Positions 53,628 to 63,610 of a DNA stretch of 64,000 nt are shown piece by piece; position 1 is the first letter of the stretch, and the number at the start of each line of letters is the position of its first letter. The notes beneath the pieces were generated by a model, which saw nothing but the letters and a program-made list of their open reading frames with translations, was not told the origin of the DNA and did not search any database. The stretch is from an uncultured bacterium (GTDB lineage: Bacteria > Bacteroidota > Rhodothermia > Rhodothermales > UBA10348). The position numbers and the translations under genes are program-made. Location: positions 1,067,213 to 1,131,212 of the forward strand of contig CALSQR010000002.1 of the NCBI GenBank assembly GCA_943788505.1. Reading direction: 5' to 3'.

Positions 53628-54236
53628 TCAGGATGGCTCGCAGGAATCCAGGAACGAGCGAACGAGGGCAATGAGTTCGGCAGAAGCCCGGTCCAAGTCA
53701 TCATTCATGATCTGGTGGTCGAACCGATTAGCGAACGACTGTTCATACGTGGCTTTCTCGATTCGTGTCCGAAGGGTTTCCTCTGTTTCTGTTCCGCGCA
53801 GACGGAGGCGGCTTTCCAACTCGTCCATCGACGGCACGCTCACAAACACGGCTAAGCAACGACTTTCATAGGATTCTTTGACATTGAGGGCCCCCACAAC
53901 ATCTACATCGAGCAGCACAGGTGCGTTAACGCTGGAGCGATCCACTTCGGATCGTAGGGTGCCGTAGAAGCGCCCTGGATAGACTTCCTCGTATTCAAGC
54001 AACTGATTTTGGTCGATGGCATCGCGAAACGATTCTTCGTTAAGAAAATGGTAGTCGACACCGTCATTTTCACCTGCTCGTGGTGGCCTAGTGGTGGCAG
54101 ACACCGAAAACCGGATGCTGGGTAGCTCGGTCATTAAATGTTTGGCCAAGGAGGATTTTCCCGACCCACTGGGCGCTGCGACGATGATGATGCACGGATC
54201 GCTCTTCTTGGCAGTATGCCCACTCTCGTCACTCAA
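53628..54236 (-). CDS. gmk: Guanylate kinase
   Basis: 202 residues. Walker A VAAPSGSGKSSLAKHL, SATTRPPRAGENDGVDYHFL and YPGRFYGTLRSEVD are the GMP and ATP sites. The start appears to be TTG at 54236: there is no ATG or GTG before the P loop. It overlaps yicC by eight bases. Makes GDP from GMP. Confidence 0.96.
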   Translation of the reverse strand: MSDESGHTAKKSDPCIIIVAAPSGSGKSSLAKHLMTELPSIRFSVSATTRPPRAGENDGVDYHFLNEESFRDAIDQNQLLEYEEVYPGRFYGTLRSEVDRSSVNAPVLLDVDVVGALNVKESYESRCLAVFVSVPSMDELESRLRLRGTETEETLRTRIEKATYEQSFANRFDHQIMNDDLDRASAELIALVRSFLDSCEPS

Positions 54237-55110
54237 CGTTCTCGACCTGCTCCTTGATTTTTTCTAGCTCTTCTTTCATTCCCACAACAAGATGGGCCAT
54301 TTCAGCGTCATTGGATTTAGAGCCGATCGTGTTAATCTCCCGGTTCATTTCTTGGGACAAAAAATTAAGCTTTCGACCAACGGGCTCACCCGATGAGATG
54401 GCCTCCCTGAATAGTTTGAGGTGCGAATCTAGCCGTACGCATTCTTCTCGTACATCGAGCTTGTCAGCGAGCATGGCCATCTCGAACTCAATGCGCTCCT
54501 TGTCGATTCGGCCTTCTTCGATGATCTCAGCAAGGCGATCACGCAGCCGTTGTCCTGAGGAGGCAACCCGTTCTGGAGCTTGCCGTTCTGCTTCTCTTAG
54601 GCGCGTCTCGATCCCAACAAGGCGCTCAGATAGCTCGATTTGCAGGGCATCTCCTTCCTGCAATCGCATGGTCTGTATTCCCTTACAGGCGGCGTCCAAT
54701 GCGTTTTGCGTGGCTTCCCAGATGGCCTCAGCATTCTCTTCGATCGGGTCTTCTGCTTGAAAGATCTCGTTGTATTTCTGAAGGTGTTCCAGTCGGACTG
54801 GCTCTTCGATTCCGGCTGCTACACGCAATTCATCCAACAAGGAGCGGTAGGCAGCAGCAGCTCGTTTATCGACTTTCAGGCCGATCGAATCGGGCACGGG
54901 GTCAGTCACGGTGATGAAAGCGGAAATGCGACCACGCGAAAAGGCAGTCTTGATGATCCGCTGGATTTCTCCCTCATGTTCATTAAGGGACTTGGGTGAG
55001 CGAAGCGAGATCTCGCAGTATCGGCTATTGACCGATTTGAGTTCGACGACGGCTTCGTAGCCGGCGACTTCAGCTTCGCCCCGGCCGTAGCCGGTCATGC
55101 TGGCAATCAT
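54229..55110 (-). CDS. YicC-family endoribonuclease
   Basis: 293 residues, MIASMTGYGRGEAEVAGYEAVVELKSVNSRY at the start and the DUF1732 C-terminus EPVGRKLNFLSQEMNREINTIGSKSNDAEM. YicC proteins degrade small RNA or mRNA in E. coli and B. subtilis relatives. It leads the yicC-gmk-coaBC operon, the order common in this phylum. Confidence 0.95.
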   Translation of the reverse strand: MIASMTGYGRGEAEVAGYEAVVELKSVNSRYCEISLRSPKSLNEHEGEIQRIIKTAFSRGRISAFITVTDPVPDSIGLKVDKRAAAAYRSLLDELRVAAGIEEPVRLEHLQKYNEIFQAEDPIEENAEAIWEATQNALDAACKGIQTMRLQEGDALQIELSERLVGIETRLREAERQAPERVASSGQRLRDRLAEIIEEGRIDKERIEFEMAMLADKLDVREECVRLDSHLKLFREAISSGEPVGRKLNFLSQEMNREINTIGSKSNDAEMAHLVVGMKEELEKIKEQVENVE

Positions 55111-55230
55111 GGTGTTGGGGTCCGGTTATGGAGTAACGTAACCAGCGTCTGGCGACCGGCTCATAGTGCCCGGCTTGCGCGCTGACGCGGGGTACGCAAT
55201 ATACGACGTAACTGGCTGCGACTTGCGAGC

Positions 55231-58182
55231 CTATCTCGTCACGGGTACCGGCTCGGGTACCTGTTGATTAATGTAGAACGTCGTTGAGAGGTTGCCATCT
55301 GCATCAATTCCGAAGGCAATCAAGTCAAGATCTCCATCTCCATTGTAGTCTCCGAAGGCTGCCGCAGCGTGCACAAAGCCCTTTACGTCAAGTTCTGCAA
55401 CGAATTGACCCTCCACATTGCGGTATAGGCGGCCGACGGTTTCGCCAAGTGGGCTTCGGGCTCCTACAATAAAGACATCCTCGTCCCCATCATTTTCGTA
55501 GTCACCCCAGATTGCGGTACCAGTAACGACGCCGTCGAAGGGAAATGGGTGCGCCAAGAATGTACCACCCTGATTGACGAGCATTATTGAAATGCCGCGA
55601 AGCATGTCAGGGCCAAGTTCGCCACCCGTGAGCATCAAGTCTGGCTTTCCGTCTCCATTCACGTCACCCCAGTTGACAGAGCCTCCCATAACATCTGGTA
55701 ACCCTGTTCCGGTAGGTGTGAACACGCCGCCAGAACCGACATTTTGGTTATTCAGAATTGCTGCCCCGAAACGACCATTTCCAAAATCACCCGTGATCGC
55801 AAGGTCTTGGTCCCCATCGCTGTCTATATCAGCAAACGCTGCATCACCAAACATGAAAGGTGAAATACCAGCTTCTGCCGGAGTCATAGACTGCCCCGTA
55901 TTATTAATCCATACGTCGGCTACTAGATCATAGGGCTGTGTGAGGGATGTGGCACCAGATATAAAAAGGTCTTCATATCCATCTCCATTCAAGTCAACCC
56001 ACTTTACTACGCCTCCCCATACGTTGGGCAACCCCTGCACTTCCAAGGGAATAAACAGACCAACCTGATTGATATAGATTTGTGTGAGAGGTTGGCCGTT
56101 TTGCTTCGCAACGCCTGAAATAACCAAGTCAGGATCCCCATCTCTATCGAAATCACCCCAAGAGGCATTGGGTTGAGAAACCTGCTCCAAAGACACTCCT
56201 GAGTCCACAAGCGACTTGAAGATGTATTCGCCGCCATTGTTGTCGAGGATGATTTCAGCATCATTAGCTCGATATAGAGTCAGCACCGAAGTCCCATCTG
56301 TGTCCCCACCCACTAGCAAGTCGAGATCTCCATCCAAATCATAGTCCGCAAACTCGGCAATGCCTGATGAAATGCGCGGCAAGCCAAAATCATAGAGCGC
56401 AGGCTCTTGCAGCGTAGAGTTAGCAACATCTGGCTGCCCAAAGCTAAAGCTGTTTACATCGCTGCTCCCGCGGATTGAAAACCCATCAGTGGCCGTGACA
56501 GACCAAGAATAAATCTGATTTTTCGGCAGGATTTCAGTGTTCATTTCCAGAAATGGCTCCGAAATAGCGGGGAAGGAAAGCCGCAGTCCTGGTCCTGAAA
56601 GGTTTAGCGTGTAATCCACGCCATCGACATCGTTTGCTGCTTCCCACTCGAAGAGAATAGTCTCAGCACTAGTTTCAACGAATCCTGCGTTCACGGGCCC
56701 CATAAGCCGGAAAGCATTTGGTGGGTCATTTTGCCCCCTGAATTGAACAAACGTATAGTGGTGGTTTACAGCGAGGTTGGTGAATTCCTCTACGATTCCA
56801 TCAGGCCAATTGATAAGTACACGATCAATGACTTCAGAGGAGCCTACACCAAAATGGGCTCTCAATTCGTCGTGTTGCGTGCCATCACCGCTTCCGGAGC
56901 GAATTACACGAATCTGTTCGGTATCCCCGGAAAAAAGATGGATCCGCGCACCTACGGCAAACCGGTTGAAGGTGGCATCACGCAGCTGGAATGTTGCCCA
57001 GTTGTTATCACCTCCGTCATTGATCATGATGGCTGTGCCAAACTGATCCGGAATCACCAGGTCCATCCAGCCGTCATTATTGAGGTCCCCCATCCCAACA
57101 ACGGTATCCGAGGTTGAGTCTAGGGCGATGCTCATTTCCCAAATGTCCTCGAACGTTCCATCACCCTGATTGTGATAAAGGCGTCCCTGGTTGTTAAAGG
57201 GTAGATAAATGTCCTGCCAGCCATCGTTATCAAAGTCGGCAATCGCTGCTGGTCCATTTGGCAGGTTGGGAAAAGAACGAATTCCAGCCTCTTCCGCAAC
57301 ATTAATCAGTTGGCCACCATCATTACGATAAAGCTCGGTATATGAAGTCTTCAGATCCTGACTTGTATTAACGACCAGCAGGTCTTCCCAGCCATCATTA
57401 TTGTAATCAAACCAACGTCCTTCGAGGGACGGTGCGGTTGACTCAACACCTGCTCCTTGTCGGGTTGTGGTATAACGGTCACTGTTAGAATTATTGATCT
57501 TGAGTTCGTTGCCTGCGCCACATCGAGCAGCAAAGAAGTCAGGATCAAGGTCCTGATCGTAATCGGCTACAGCCAAACCACATGTTGGAGATCCAGTATC
57601 GGATCCCATTAGGGCACCAACGTTAATGAATCCGTCGCCAGCACTTCCCAAGAAAACAGGGTTGTTACCGTTACTCGTTCCAACAACAAAATCAAGAAAA
57701 CCATCTTGGTTTACATCAGCCCAAAATCCCCCGATCGGACTGTCTTGGAAAATCAGGTTAGTGCTACTATTGCCAAGGTCGAATTTTTCCCCGGACCGGT
57801 TAAGGTAAAACCGTGAACCGGGTGCGCCATCCATTATCAGAAGGTCGAGAAGACCGTCTTTATTGGCATCACCGAAAATGCCTCCTCTAACCGCATTACC
57901 CTCCAGTCGGATATCGGCTTGCTCTAATACATTGTGGAAGGAGCCGTCCAGTGCTTGGCGATATAAACGGCCTGCGTGATACATATCCAATAGACCGTCG
58001 GCATTGTAGTCGGCCAGCGCAATATTCTGAATGGTAATATCAGATGCAGGTAGGCTCTGCAAACGAGAATACTCGTTGGTGAATGTTTGCGCTTGTGTTG
58101 TTTTAAGAGCGCAAATCGAGAACATTCCTGCTATTGCTAGTAGGAAAATGGGGCGATTAGGCCACAATACCGTTAGGGACAT
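55231..58182 (-). CDS. Large secreted FG-GAP (VCBS) protein with ASPIC/UnbV domain
   Basis: 983 residues from ATG 58182, where SLTVLWPNRPIFLLAIAGMF gives the signal peptide; the open frame to 58389 is extension only. About fifteen FG-GAP calcium motifs (DYNADGLLDMY, DANKDGLLDLLI, DVNQDGFLDFV, DLNNDGWMDLVI, DYDLDGDLDLLVG and more) form two propellers flanking an ASPIC/UnbV domain (RFAVGARIHLFSGDTEQIR then VLINWPDGIVEEF) and a fibronectin-like part. No T9SS domain at the C-terminus (ends QQVPEPVPVTR), unlike the other large secreted proteins. Adhesion or ligand binding is likely. Confidence 0.88.
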   Translation of the reverse strand: MSLTVLWPNRPIFLLAIAGMFSICALKTTQAQTFTNEYSRLQSLPASDITIQNIALADYNADGLLDMYHAGRLYRQALDGSFHNVLEQADIRLEGNAVRGGIFGDANKDGLLDLLIMDGAPGSRFYLNRSGEKFDLGNSSTNLIFQDSPIGGFWADVNQDGFLDFVVGTSNGNNPVFLGSAGDGFINVGALMGSDTGSPTCGLAVADYDQDLDPDFFAARCGAGNELKINNSNSDRYTTTRQGAGVESTAPSLEGRWFDYNNDGWEDLLVVNTSQDLKTSYTELYRNDGGQLINVAEEAGIRSFPNLPNGPAAIADFDNDGWQDIYLPFNNQGRLYHNQGDGTFEDIWEMSIALDSTSDTVVGMGDLNNDGWMDLVIPDQFGTAIMINDGGDNNWATFQLRDATFNRFAVGARIHLFSGDTEQIRVIRSGSGDGTQHDELRAHFGVGSSEVIDRVLINWPDGIVEEFTNLAVNHHYTFVQFRGQNDPPNAFRLMGPVNAGFVETSAETILFEWEAANDVDGVDYTLNLSGPGLRLSFPAISEPFLEMNTEILPKNQIYSWSVTATDGFSIRGSSDVNSFSFGQPDVANSTLQEPALYDFGLPRISSGIAEFADYDLDGDLDLLVGGDTDGTSVLTLYRANDAEIILDNNGGEYIFKSLVDSGVSLEQVSQPNASWGDFDRDGDPDLVISGVAKQNGQPLTQIYINQVGLFIPLEVQGLPNVWGGVVKWVDLNGDGYEDLFISGATSLTQPYDLVADVWINNTGQSMTPAEAGISPFMFGDAAFADIDSDGDQDLAITGDFGNGRFGAAILNNQNVGSGGVFTPTGTGLPDVMGGSVNWGDVNGDGKPDLMLTGGELGPDMLRGISIMLVNQGGTFLAHPFPFDGVVTGTAIWGDYENDGDEDVFIVGARSPLGETVGRLYRNVEGQFVAELDVKGFVHAAAAFGDYNGDGDLDLIAFGIDADGNLSTTFYINQQVPEPVPVTR

Positions 58183-58570
58183 GCGGGATTGGGTAATTGC
58201 TGGCAGTGGTGGAAAATCTGTTTGATAGTAAGTCCAACCTACGAAAGGAGTGGAGCCAGAAAAAAGATCAGCGGAAAGCCTAGTGGTTAACCTCGATGTT
58301 TTCCCAACAATGGACGTCATCCTTTGATGAATCATTCCGCACGAAGGAAGTCGCAAATGTGGCTGGACGTCTTTGCGGATCATCGTCACAAGCTCGTGTC
58401 AGGATCACTGCCGGCTTCATCCTGATACATGACCGTCGGATTAGATTGTTGGCATCATCACTGCGTACGATCCAAGAACCCAATCTACTGTTGTGTCATC
58501 TGTTGAACAATGAGCGCTGCTGCGTTCGGTAACTCGTATTTGGGAATTCGTCCACATGAGCCACCTACAA

Positions 58571-58605
58571 AGAGCGCCCCATTCACTTTCATGAATGGGG
58601 CGCTC
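58571..58605 (-). terminator. Terminator hairpin after tRNA-Ser
   Basis: AGAGCGCCCCATTCA / TGAATGGGGCGCTCT is a 15-bp perfect stem with a 6-base loop, seven bases past the tRNA-Ser 3' end. The following T run is short (CTTTG). Confidence 0.75.
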
Positions 58606-58611
58606 TATTCG

Positions 58612-58698
58612 CGGAGAGAGAGGGATTCGAACCCTCGGTACGGTTACCCGCACACACGCTTTCCAAGCGTGCTCCTTCAGCCACTCGGACACCTCTCC
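58612..58698 (-). tRNA. tRNA-Ser (GGA)
   Basis: 87 bases with a long variable arm. Acceptor GGAGAGG / TCTCTCC, anticodon loop TTGGAAA with GGA between GCACGC and GCGTGT, T arm GGGTTCGAATCCC. CCA not encoded. Confidence 0.96.
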
Positions 58699-58779
58699 GT
58701 GCCGAAAGCGATCAAATGCCTTCCTTAGGGCCTTGTTTCAGTTCGTTGGTGCAGGCTCGGTGAATCCTGAAAGCCCGAA

Positions 58780-59349
58780 TCAGACCTCCATGACCTCTTT
58801 TTCCTTGTTATCGAGCAAAGCATCAATGCGAGTCACATGGTTGTCTGTCAATGACTGCAGACGATCTTCCGCTTCATAGCGCATGTCTTCCTGCAGTTTT
58901 TCTTCTTCCTGTGTGGTCTTGATCATGTCCTTTGAATGACGGCGTACGTTTCTGATCGCCACCTTTGCATCCTCTCCTTTAGAACGAGCTGCCTTAACAA
59001 GGTCTCTCCTGCGTTCCTCGGAAAGAGGGGGGACCGGGAGACGGATCATGTTGCCATCATTGGACGGATTCAACCCCAGATTGGCAGCCTGGATCGCTTT
59101 TTCGATATCTGGTAGCGCAGCACGATCCCACGGCTGCACAACAAGCAGATCGGCCTGAGGGGCGTTTACACTAGCCATCTGATTGAGTGGCGTAACAGAG
59201 CCATAATAGTCCACGCGCACGTTTTCTAGCATTGACGGCGTAGCTCGGCCCGCGCGAATCGACATCATTTCTTGGCGCAGGTGCTCAATGCTCTTATCCA
59301 TGAGCTCTGCTGCTTCTTCCAGAATCAGTTCGAGGTCTTCGTGTATCAT
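58780..59349 (-). CDS. frr: Ribosome recycling factor
   Basis: 189 residues. [45 protein letters not shown] is the family core, followed by [35 protein letters not shown] with EF-G splits the ribosome after termination. Follows pyrH by 28 bases, the standard pair. Confidence 0.98.
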   Translation of the reverse strand: MIHEDLELILEEAAELMDKSIEHLRQEMMSIRAGRATPSMLENVRVDYYGSVTPLNQMASVNAPQADLLVVQPWDRAALPDIEKAIQAANLGLNPSNDGNMIRLPVPPLSEERRRDLVKAARSKGEDAKVAIRNVRRHSKDMIKTTQEEEKLQEDMRYEAEDRLQSLTDNHVTRIDALLDNKEKEVMEV

Positions 59350-59377
59350 GACAGCATGTGTGGATTGAGTGGGATGT

Positions 59378-60139
59378 TTAGGCTACAACCGGTTCTTCAG
59401 CGTTTTTACTCCAGTGAACAAACGTTCCGACGGATTCTCCCTTCACAAGGCGAAGGAGATTTCCACCCGTGTCCATATTGAACACGATTATCGGCATGTC
59501 GGATTCCTTGCACAGGGTAAAAGCAGTCATATCCATCACTTTCAAGTCTCTGGAGATGACGTCTTGTCCGTGAATCCGGGTAAATCGTACTGCATGTGGG
59601 TCCTTTTCTGGATCCGCGCTGTAAATACCATCAACGCGCGTTCCTTTCAGGATCACATCGGCTTCGATCTCCAATGATCGTAGGGCAGCAGCCGTGTCAG
59701 TGGTAAAATATGGGTTACCCGTACCCGCACCGAAGATGACTACTCGGCCCTTTTCAAGGTGGCGAACAGCACGACGGCGGATAAACGGCTCGGCGATTTC
59801 ATCCATGTTCAGACTGGATTGAAGCCGAGTATGGACGCCTTCTTGTTCAAGAGCGTCCTGAAGAGCCATAGCGTTAATCATCGTCGCCAGCATGCCCATG
59901 TAGTCAGCATGAGAACGAGTCATCCCCTTGGAGGCATTATTGACACCTCGGAAGATGTTGCCGCCGCCTATTACAATGGCAAGCTCGACACCGTGTTCGA
60001 CACACTGGCGAATCTCATCCGCATAGCCAGTTAGGACATTTTCGTCAATACCGAACTGCTTGGAGCCCATCAGGGATTCACCACTCAGCTTGAGCAGGAT
60101 GCGCTGGCGCGAGGGTGTATCAGATGATGAATCAGTCAC
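59378..60139 (-). CDS. pyrH: Uridylate kinase (UMP kinase)
   Basis: 253 residues from a GTG at 60139. [26 protein letters not shown] and [18 protein letters not shown] are the bacterial PyrH ATP and UMP motifs. Makes UDP from UMP. A terminator upstream (60240-60275) and a promoter-like element (60178-60207) suggest that pyrH-frr is separate from the rpsB-tsf transcript. Confidence 0.97.
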   Translation of the reverse strand: MTDSSSDTPSRQRILLKLSGESLMGSKQFGIDENVLTGYADEIRQCVEHGVELAIVIGGGNIFRGVNNASKGMTRSHADYMGMLATMINAMALQDALEQEGVHTRLQSSLNMDEIAEPFIRRRAVRHLEKGRVVIFGAGTGNPYFTTDTAAALRSLEIEADVILKGTRVDGIYSADPEKDPHAVRFTRIHGQDVISRDLKVMDMTAFTLCKESDMPIIVFNMDTGGNLLRLVKGESVGTFVHWSKNAEEPVVA

Positions 60140-60177
60140 GGAGTCTCGGATGGGAAGTAAGTCATTTAATATCGAAT

Positions 60178-60207
60178 CAAACTAACGTTCCGCCCCTTGT
60201 GGATCAA
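60178..60207 (-). promoter_or_regulatory. Candidate promoter of pyrH-frr
   Basis: On the minus strand TTG (complement of 60205-60207), a 19-base spacer, then TTAGTTTG (complement of 60178-60185), seven of eight to TAnnTTTG pattern positions. It lies ~40 bases before the pyrH start and just after the tsf terminator. Confidence 0.45.
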
Positions 60208-60239
60208 TTTGAAAGGGTAATACGAACGCTTCATTCAAA

Positions 60240-60275
60240 CAAAAAGCGGGAGCCTGCTTTGCAGACTCCCGCTTC
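60240..60275 (-). terminator. Rho-independent terminator of the rplM-tsf unit
   Basis: AAGCGGGAG-CTGC-TTT-GCAG-CTCCCGCTT forms a 13-bp stem with one mismatch on each side; on the minus strand it is followed by TTTTTGTTT. Confidence 0.85.
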
Positions 60276-60338
60276 ACGTACGTAGTCAATACCGAAAAGG
60301 AAATAGCCACTGGCTCATTCCAATCAACAAAAACCTCA

Positions 60339-61169
60339 TTAGCCGCCTAGGGCGAACCGAACGAAGGTTTTAACATCGGCACTTGCGCTCTTGAGCATCT
60401 CGCCAACCGTCATGGAAGAGTCCTTGACGAAAGGCTGCTCGGTAAGCACATTATCTTTGAAGTAGCGATCCAACTTACCCGTTGCGATGCGCTCGATGAT
60501 CTGCTCAGGCTTTCCTTCTTCGCGAGCGGCTTCTGCAGCGATTTTCAGCTCCCGCTCCTGCAAGTCCTGTGGTACTTCATCACGGCTTGTAGAAACTGGA
60601 TTAAGCGCTGCAACCTGCATGGCCACGTCGCGACCGGCAGCCTGAAGATCGCCCGACCCGGAAATGTCCACGAGGACACCAAGACGCGCACCAGGATGGA
60701 TGTAAGAAACGATACTACCGCCCTCGCTAGTCAATACCGCGGTACGACGGACATCGATTTTTTCACCGATCTTTCCTGTCATATCCGTGAGGGCATTTTC
60801 TACCGTGCGACCGTCCTTCATAGCAACACCCATGAGGGACTCACGGTCGGCAGGAAGTGTCTCGAGTACGAGGTCGGCGATTTGGCCAGCGAACACCTGG
60901 AAGTCTTCATTGCGGGCAACGAAGTCTGTTTCACAGTTCACTTCGACCAGGATAGCTGTTTTGCCATCGGCTGTTGAACCGGTAGCCACAATGCCTTCTT
61001 TAGCATCGCGATCGGCGCGTTTGGCAGCCACTTTCTGGCCTTTGGTGCGGAGTAGGTCGATGGCAGCCTCAAAATCTCCACCAGCTTCGGTGAGGGCTTT
61101 TTTGCAATCCATCATGCCGACGCCAGTGGCTTCGCGCAATTTTTTTACGTCTGCAGCAGAAATAGACAT
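60339..61169 (-). CDS. tsf: Elongation factor Ts
   Basis: 276 residues from ATG 61169 (MSISAADVKKLREATGVGMMD); the frame to 61214 adds non-family residues. N-terminal UBA-like helix KLREATGVGMMDCKKALTEAGGD, then KVAAKRADRDAKEGIV and the core VLVEVNCETDFVARNEDF. EF-Ts reloads EF-Tu with GTP. Downstream of rpsB as usual. Confidence 0.98.
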   Translation of the reverse strand: MSISAADVKKLREATGVGMMDCKKALTEAGGDFEAAIDLLRTKGQKVAAKRADRDAKEGIVATGSTADGKTAILVEVNCETDFVARNEDFQVFAGQIADLVLETLPADRESLMGVAMKDGRTVENALTDMTGKIGEKIDVRRTAVLTSEGGSIVSYIHPGARLGVLVDISGSGDLQAAGRDVAMQVAALNPVSTSRDEVPQDLQERELKIAAEAAREEGKPEQIIERIATGKLDRYFKDNVLTEQPFVKDSSMTVGEMLKSASADVKTFVRFALGG

Positions 61170-61264
61170 GGTTATTCTGTCGTTTTCGATGGTTTCGAGG
61201 GACTGAGAGTCCACCGAGAATCAAATGTTACTCGGGCAACAGTGCCCGGAATCAGCCAGCCGAG

Positions 61265-62059
61265 TTACTTGGCGTCTTTGGATTCAGCCATTTCGGCTTC
61301 GTCCTGCTTGCGCTTCTCTTTTTCGGCTTTTTGGGACGCATCGGCGATCACTTTTTCCTTCTCACCTTCCATCACTGCCGCAGCAATGACACCAGTGATG
61401 AGGTCAATCGATTTGAGCGCATCGTCGTTGGCCGGAATCGGGAAATCGACGAGGTCAGGATCGCAGTTGGTATCCACAATGGCGATGATGGGGATTCCAA
61501 GCTTCTTAGCTTCCTTCACGGCGATGTGTTCGCGGTTAATATCCACGATGAACAAAGCGCTTGGTACACGAGCCATATCCTTAATACCGGAGAGCGTTTT
61601 CTCCAGCTTCTCGCGCTCACGGGCTCTCATGAGCCGCTCTTTCTTTTTGAGCTGCTCCATGGTGCCGTCCGCTTCCATCTTGATCAGTTCTTCCATGCGG
61701 CGAATAGACCGACGGATAGTCTGAAAGTTGGTCAGTGTGCCACCAAACCAGCGCTCAACGACGTATGGAGAACCGCATTCCGTTGCATGCTTGCGTATGA
61801 CGTCGCGAGCCTGCTTTTTCGTACCGGTGAAGAGAATCTTCTTACCGCGACGAGAGAAACGGGCGACAGCTTCGGCAGCCTCATCCAGATACGCCTGGGT
61901 ATGATTGAGGTTGATGATGTGGATTCCGTTGCGCTCCATGAAGATGTGAGTGCGCATTTTTGGATTCCACCGGCTCGTAAGGTGGCCGAAGTGGGTGCCT
62001 GCTTTAAGCAGGTCTTCAATCTGGGCGCGGTGCGCCGTCTGGGCGGTGTTTTCGCTCAT
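61265..62059 (-). CDS. rpsB: 30S ribosomal protein S2
   Basis: 264 residues: LLKAGTHFGHLTSRWNPKM, FTGTKKQARDVIRKHA, WFGGTLTNFQTIRRSI, PSALFIVDINREHIAVKEA and GIPIIAIVDTNCDPDLVDFPIPANDDA, all S2 signatures. The C-terminal ~30 residues are an extra Glu/Lys-rich tail. A 160-base gap to rpsI holds a hairpin (62178-62208) that may control or end upstream transcription. Confidence 0.98.
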   Translation of the reverse strand: MSENTAQTAHRAQIEDLLKAGTHFGHLTSRWNPKMRTHIFMERNGIHIINLNHTQAYLDEAAEAVARFSRRGKKILFTGTKKQARDVIRKHATECGSPYVVERWFGGTLTNFQTIRRSIRRMEELIKMEADGTMEQLKKKERLMRAREREKLEKTLSGIKDMARVPSALFIVDINREHIAVKEAKKLGIPIIAIVDTNCDPDLVDFPIPANDDALKSIDLITGVIAAAVMEGEKEKVIADASQKAEKEKRKQDEAEMAESKDAK

Positions 62060-62177
62060 TGGGTTGTTGTGGGTTGATGTCCGCTACACCGTTCATTAGC
62101 CGACCGAACCATACGCCCCAATAAATCGGGTACGATAGGTCACCCCGGTCAGCATCCGGGTGTATGAGAGATATAAA

Positions 62178-62208
62178 TCCGGTCGAAACCAAAAAGGCAT
62201 CGACCGGA
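62178..62208 (-). promoter_or_regulatory. Hairpin between rpsI and rpsB
   Basis: TCCGGTCGA / TCGACCGGA, a 9-bp perfect stem with a 13-base loop, followed on the minus strand by TTTATAT. It may be a weak terminator or a leader element for S2 autoregulation; neither can be proven here. Confidence 0.4.
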
Positions 62209-62219
62209 AAGGAGTTCGA

Positions 62220-62621
62220 CTAGCGTTTCGAGAACTGGAAACGTTTACGCGCTTTCGGCTGTCCGTACTTCTTACGCTCGACCATACGTGGGTCACGCGT
62301 CATGAAGCCAGCATCGCGAAGCGGTTTTCTCAGTTCTTCGTTGAACACGACCAATGCACGTGAAATGCCGAGACGGATTGCCTCTGCCTGACCGGTCATT
62401 CCACCACCATGGGTGTTCACCACGACATCAAACTGACCACCTGTTTCCGTTACATCGAACGGGGAGGTGACCGACGACTGACGCCAGATGGTTGGGAAAT
62501 ATTCGGTGAGTTCACGCTTGTTGATCACGACTTTGCCGGATCCGCCTGGACGCAGGTAGACACGTGCTACCGCATTCTTGCGGCGACCGACAGCGATGAA
62601 CTGAGTAAGGGCTGTTGCCAT
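62220..62621 (-). CDS. rpsI: 30S ribosomal protein S9
   Basis: 133 residues: AVGRRKNAVARVYLRPGGSGKVVINKRELTEYF, GGGMTGQAEAIRLGISRAL and the conserved basic end KKYGQPKARKRFQFSKR. Its C-terminal tail contacts the P-site tRNA. It follows rplM by 35 bases. Confidence 0.98.
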   Translation of the reverse strand: MATALTQFIAVGRRKNAVARVYLRPGGSGKVVINKRELTEYFPTIWRQSSVTSPFDVTETGGQFDVVVNTHGGGMTGQAEAIRLGISRALVVFNEELRKPLRDAGFMTRDPRMVERKKYGQPKARKRFQFSKR

Positions 62622-62656
62622 GATTCAGTTGGGTTGCAGTTGCTCGTTGAGAGCGT

Positions 62657-63100
62657 TCAGAGTTCGAGGGCTTGAGGTTGCTGGGCGCCATGGGGATGCT
62701 CACTTCCGGCATATACCTTCAGTTTGCGACCCATTTCACGACCCAGAATACCTTTCGGGAGCATACCTTTGACGGCGTTCTGCACCATGAAAGTAGGCTT
62801 GCTTACGCGAACCTCTCTCGGTGTGCGCACCCGAGCACCACCCGGATATCCGGTGTGGCGGAAGTACTCTTTGTCTGATTCCTTTTGACCGGTGAACCGG
62901 ACTTTGTCGGCGTTGATGACAATCACGAAGTCACCCGTATCCACATGAGGTGTGTACGAAGGCTTGTGTTTGCCGCGCAGGATGGTGGCGATTTTAGAAG
63001 CGAGACGGCCAACTACGGCATTCTCAGCATCGACAACATGCCAGGCACGCTCGACTTCAGCCGGCTTAGCACTGATCGTTTTGAAGCTATTAACGTCCAT
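62657..63100 (-). CDS. rplM: 50S ribosomal protein L13
   Basis: 147 residues from ATG 63100 ([12 protein letters not shown]); the frame to 63163 adds a non-family stretch. [48 protein letters not shown] is the L13 core, then KTYF-like [10 protein letters not shown] and [15 protein letters not shown]. First gene of rplM-rpsI-rpsB-tsf. Confidence 0.98.
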   Translation of the reverse strand: MDVNSFKTISAKPAEVERAWHVVDAENAVVGRLASKIATILRGKHKPSYTPHVDTGDFVIVINADKVRFTGQKESDKEYFRHTGYPGGARVRTPREVRVSKPTFMVQNAVKGMLPKGILGREMGRKLKVYAGSEHPHGAQQPQALEL

Positions 63101-63221
63101 CGGGACTCGGGAAATATTATGAGGAGTGCATGGGGTGCACTCCGAATGTTCAGACTCCGGCAAGAAGACGATATCGGATGATTTCGTTCTTCAGTGGGGC
63201 GCCGGAAAAAAACGCAGACCG

Positions 63222-63252
63222 CTAAAATACAACGAAGTGGGTGCTTCGTCAA
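63222..63252 (-). promoter_or_regulatory. Candidate promoter of rplM-rpsI-rpsB-tsf
   Basis: On the minus strand TTG (complement of 63250-63252), 20 bases, then TATTTTAG (complement of 63222-63229), close to TAnnTTTG. It gives a leader of about 115 bases before rplM. Confidence 0.45.
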
Positions 63253-63610
63253 TGATCTAGCTGAATGAAAACGGGGCCTGACACGCATGACAAGCGGTTT
63301 AGTCCCCCGTTGCAGGGTTTATGGCAACGAGAACGTTATTCTTCCGCCAATCTTGAAATATGAGATCAATTTCTAACGACCACCGATTCTTGGCCACAAG
63401 GCCTTGTAGCCAGTCGATTTGTGCTCAAATCGTGGCCTCACCAGCGCAACGGATACTTGATCGAATTCTTAGGGCTCCTGACTGAAATACGGGAGCCAAA
63501 GTGTCGATAACTAGGGTTGAAGCTGGTTTCTACGCTCTTTTGCGTTGCTATAAAGAGTCCATCCAGCTACCTTCAAGCCCTTTCCGTACTACTTGGCAAC
63601 ACAGGTTCTT
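63253..63610. other. Divergent intergenic region, little recognised
   Basis: Between the rplM promoter and the outer-membrane protein gene. A GGCTCC/GGAGCC hairpin lies near 63473-63497; no RNA gene, repeat or further ORF could be supported. Confidence 0.5.

Noticed and set aside
61331-62077. 248-codon plus-strand ORF
   Set aside because: Antisense to rpsB; a shadow frame of a conserved gene.
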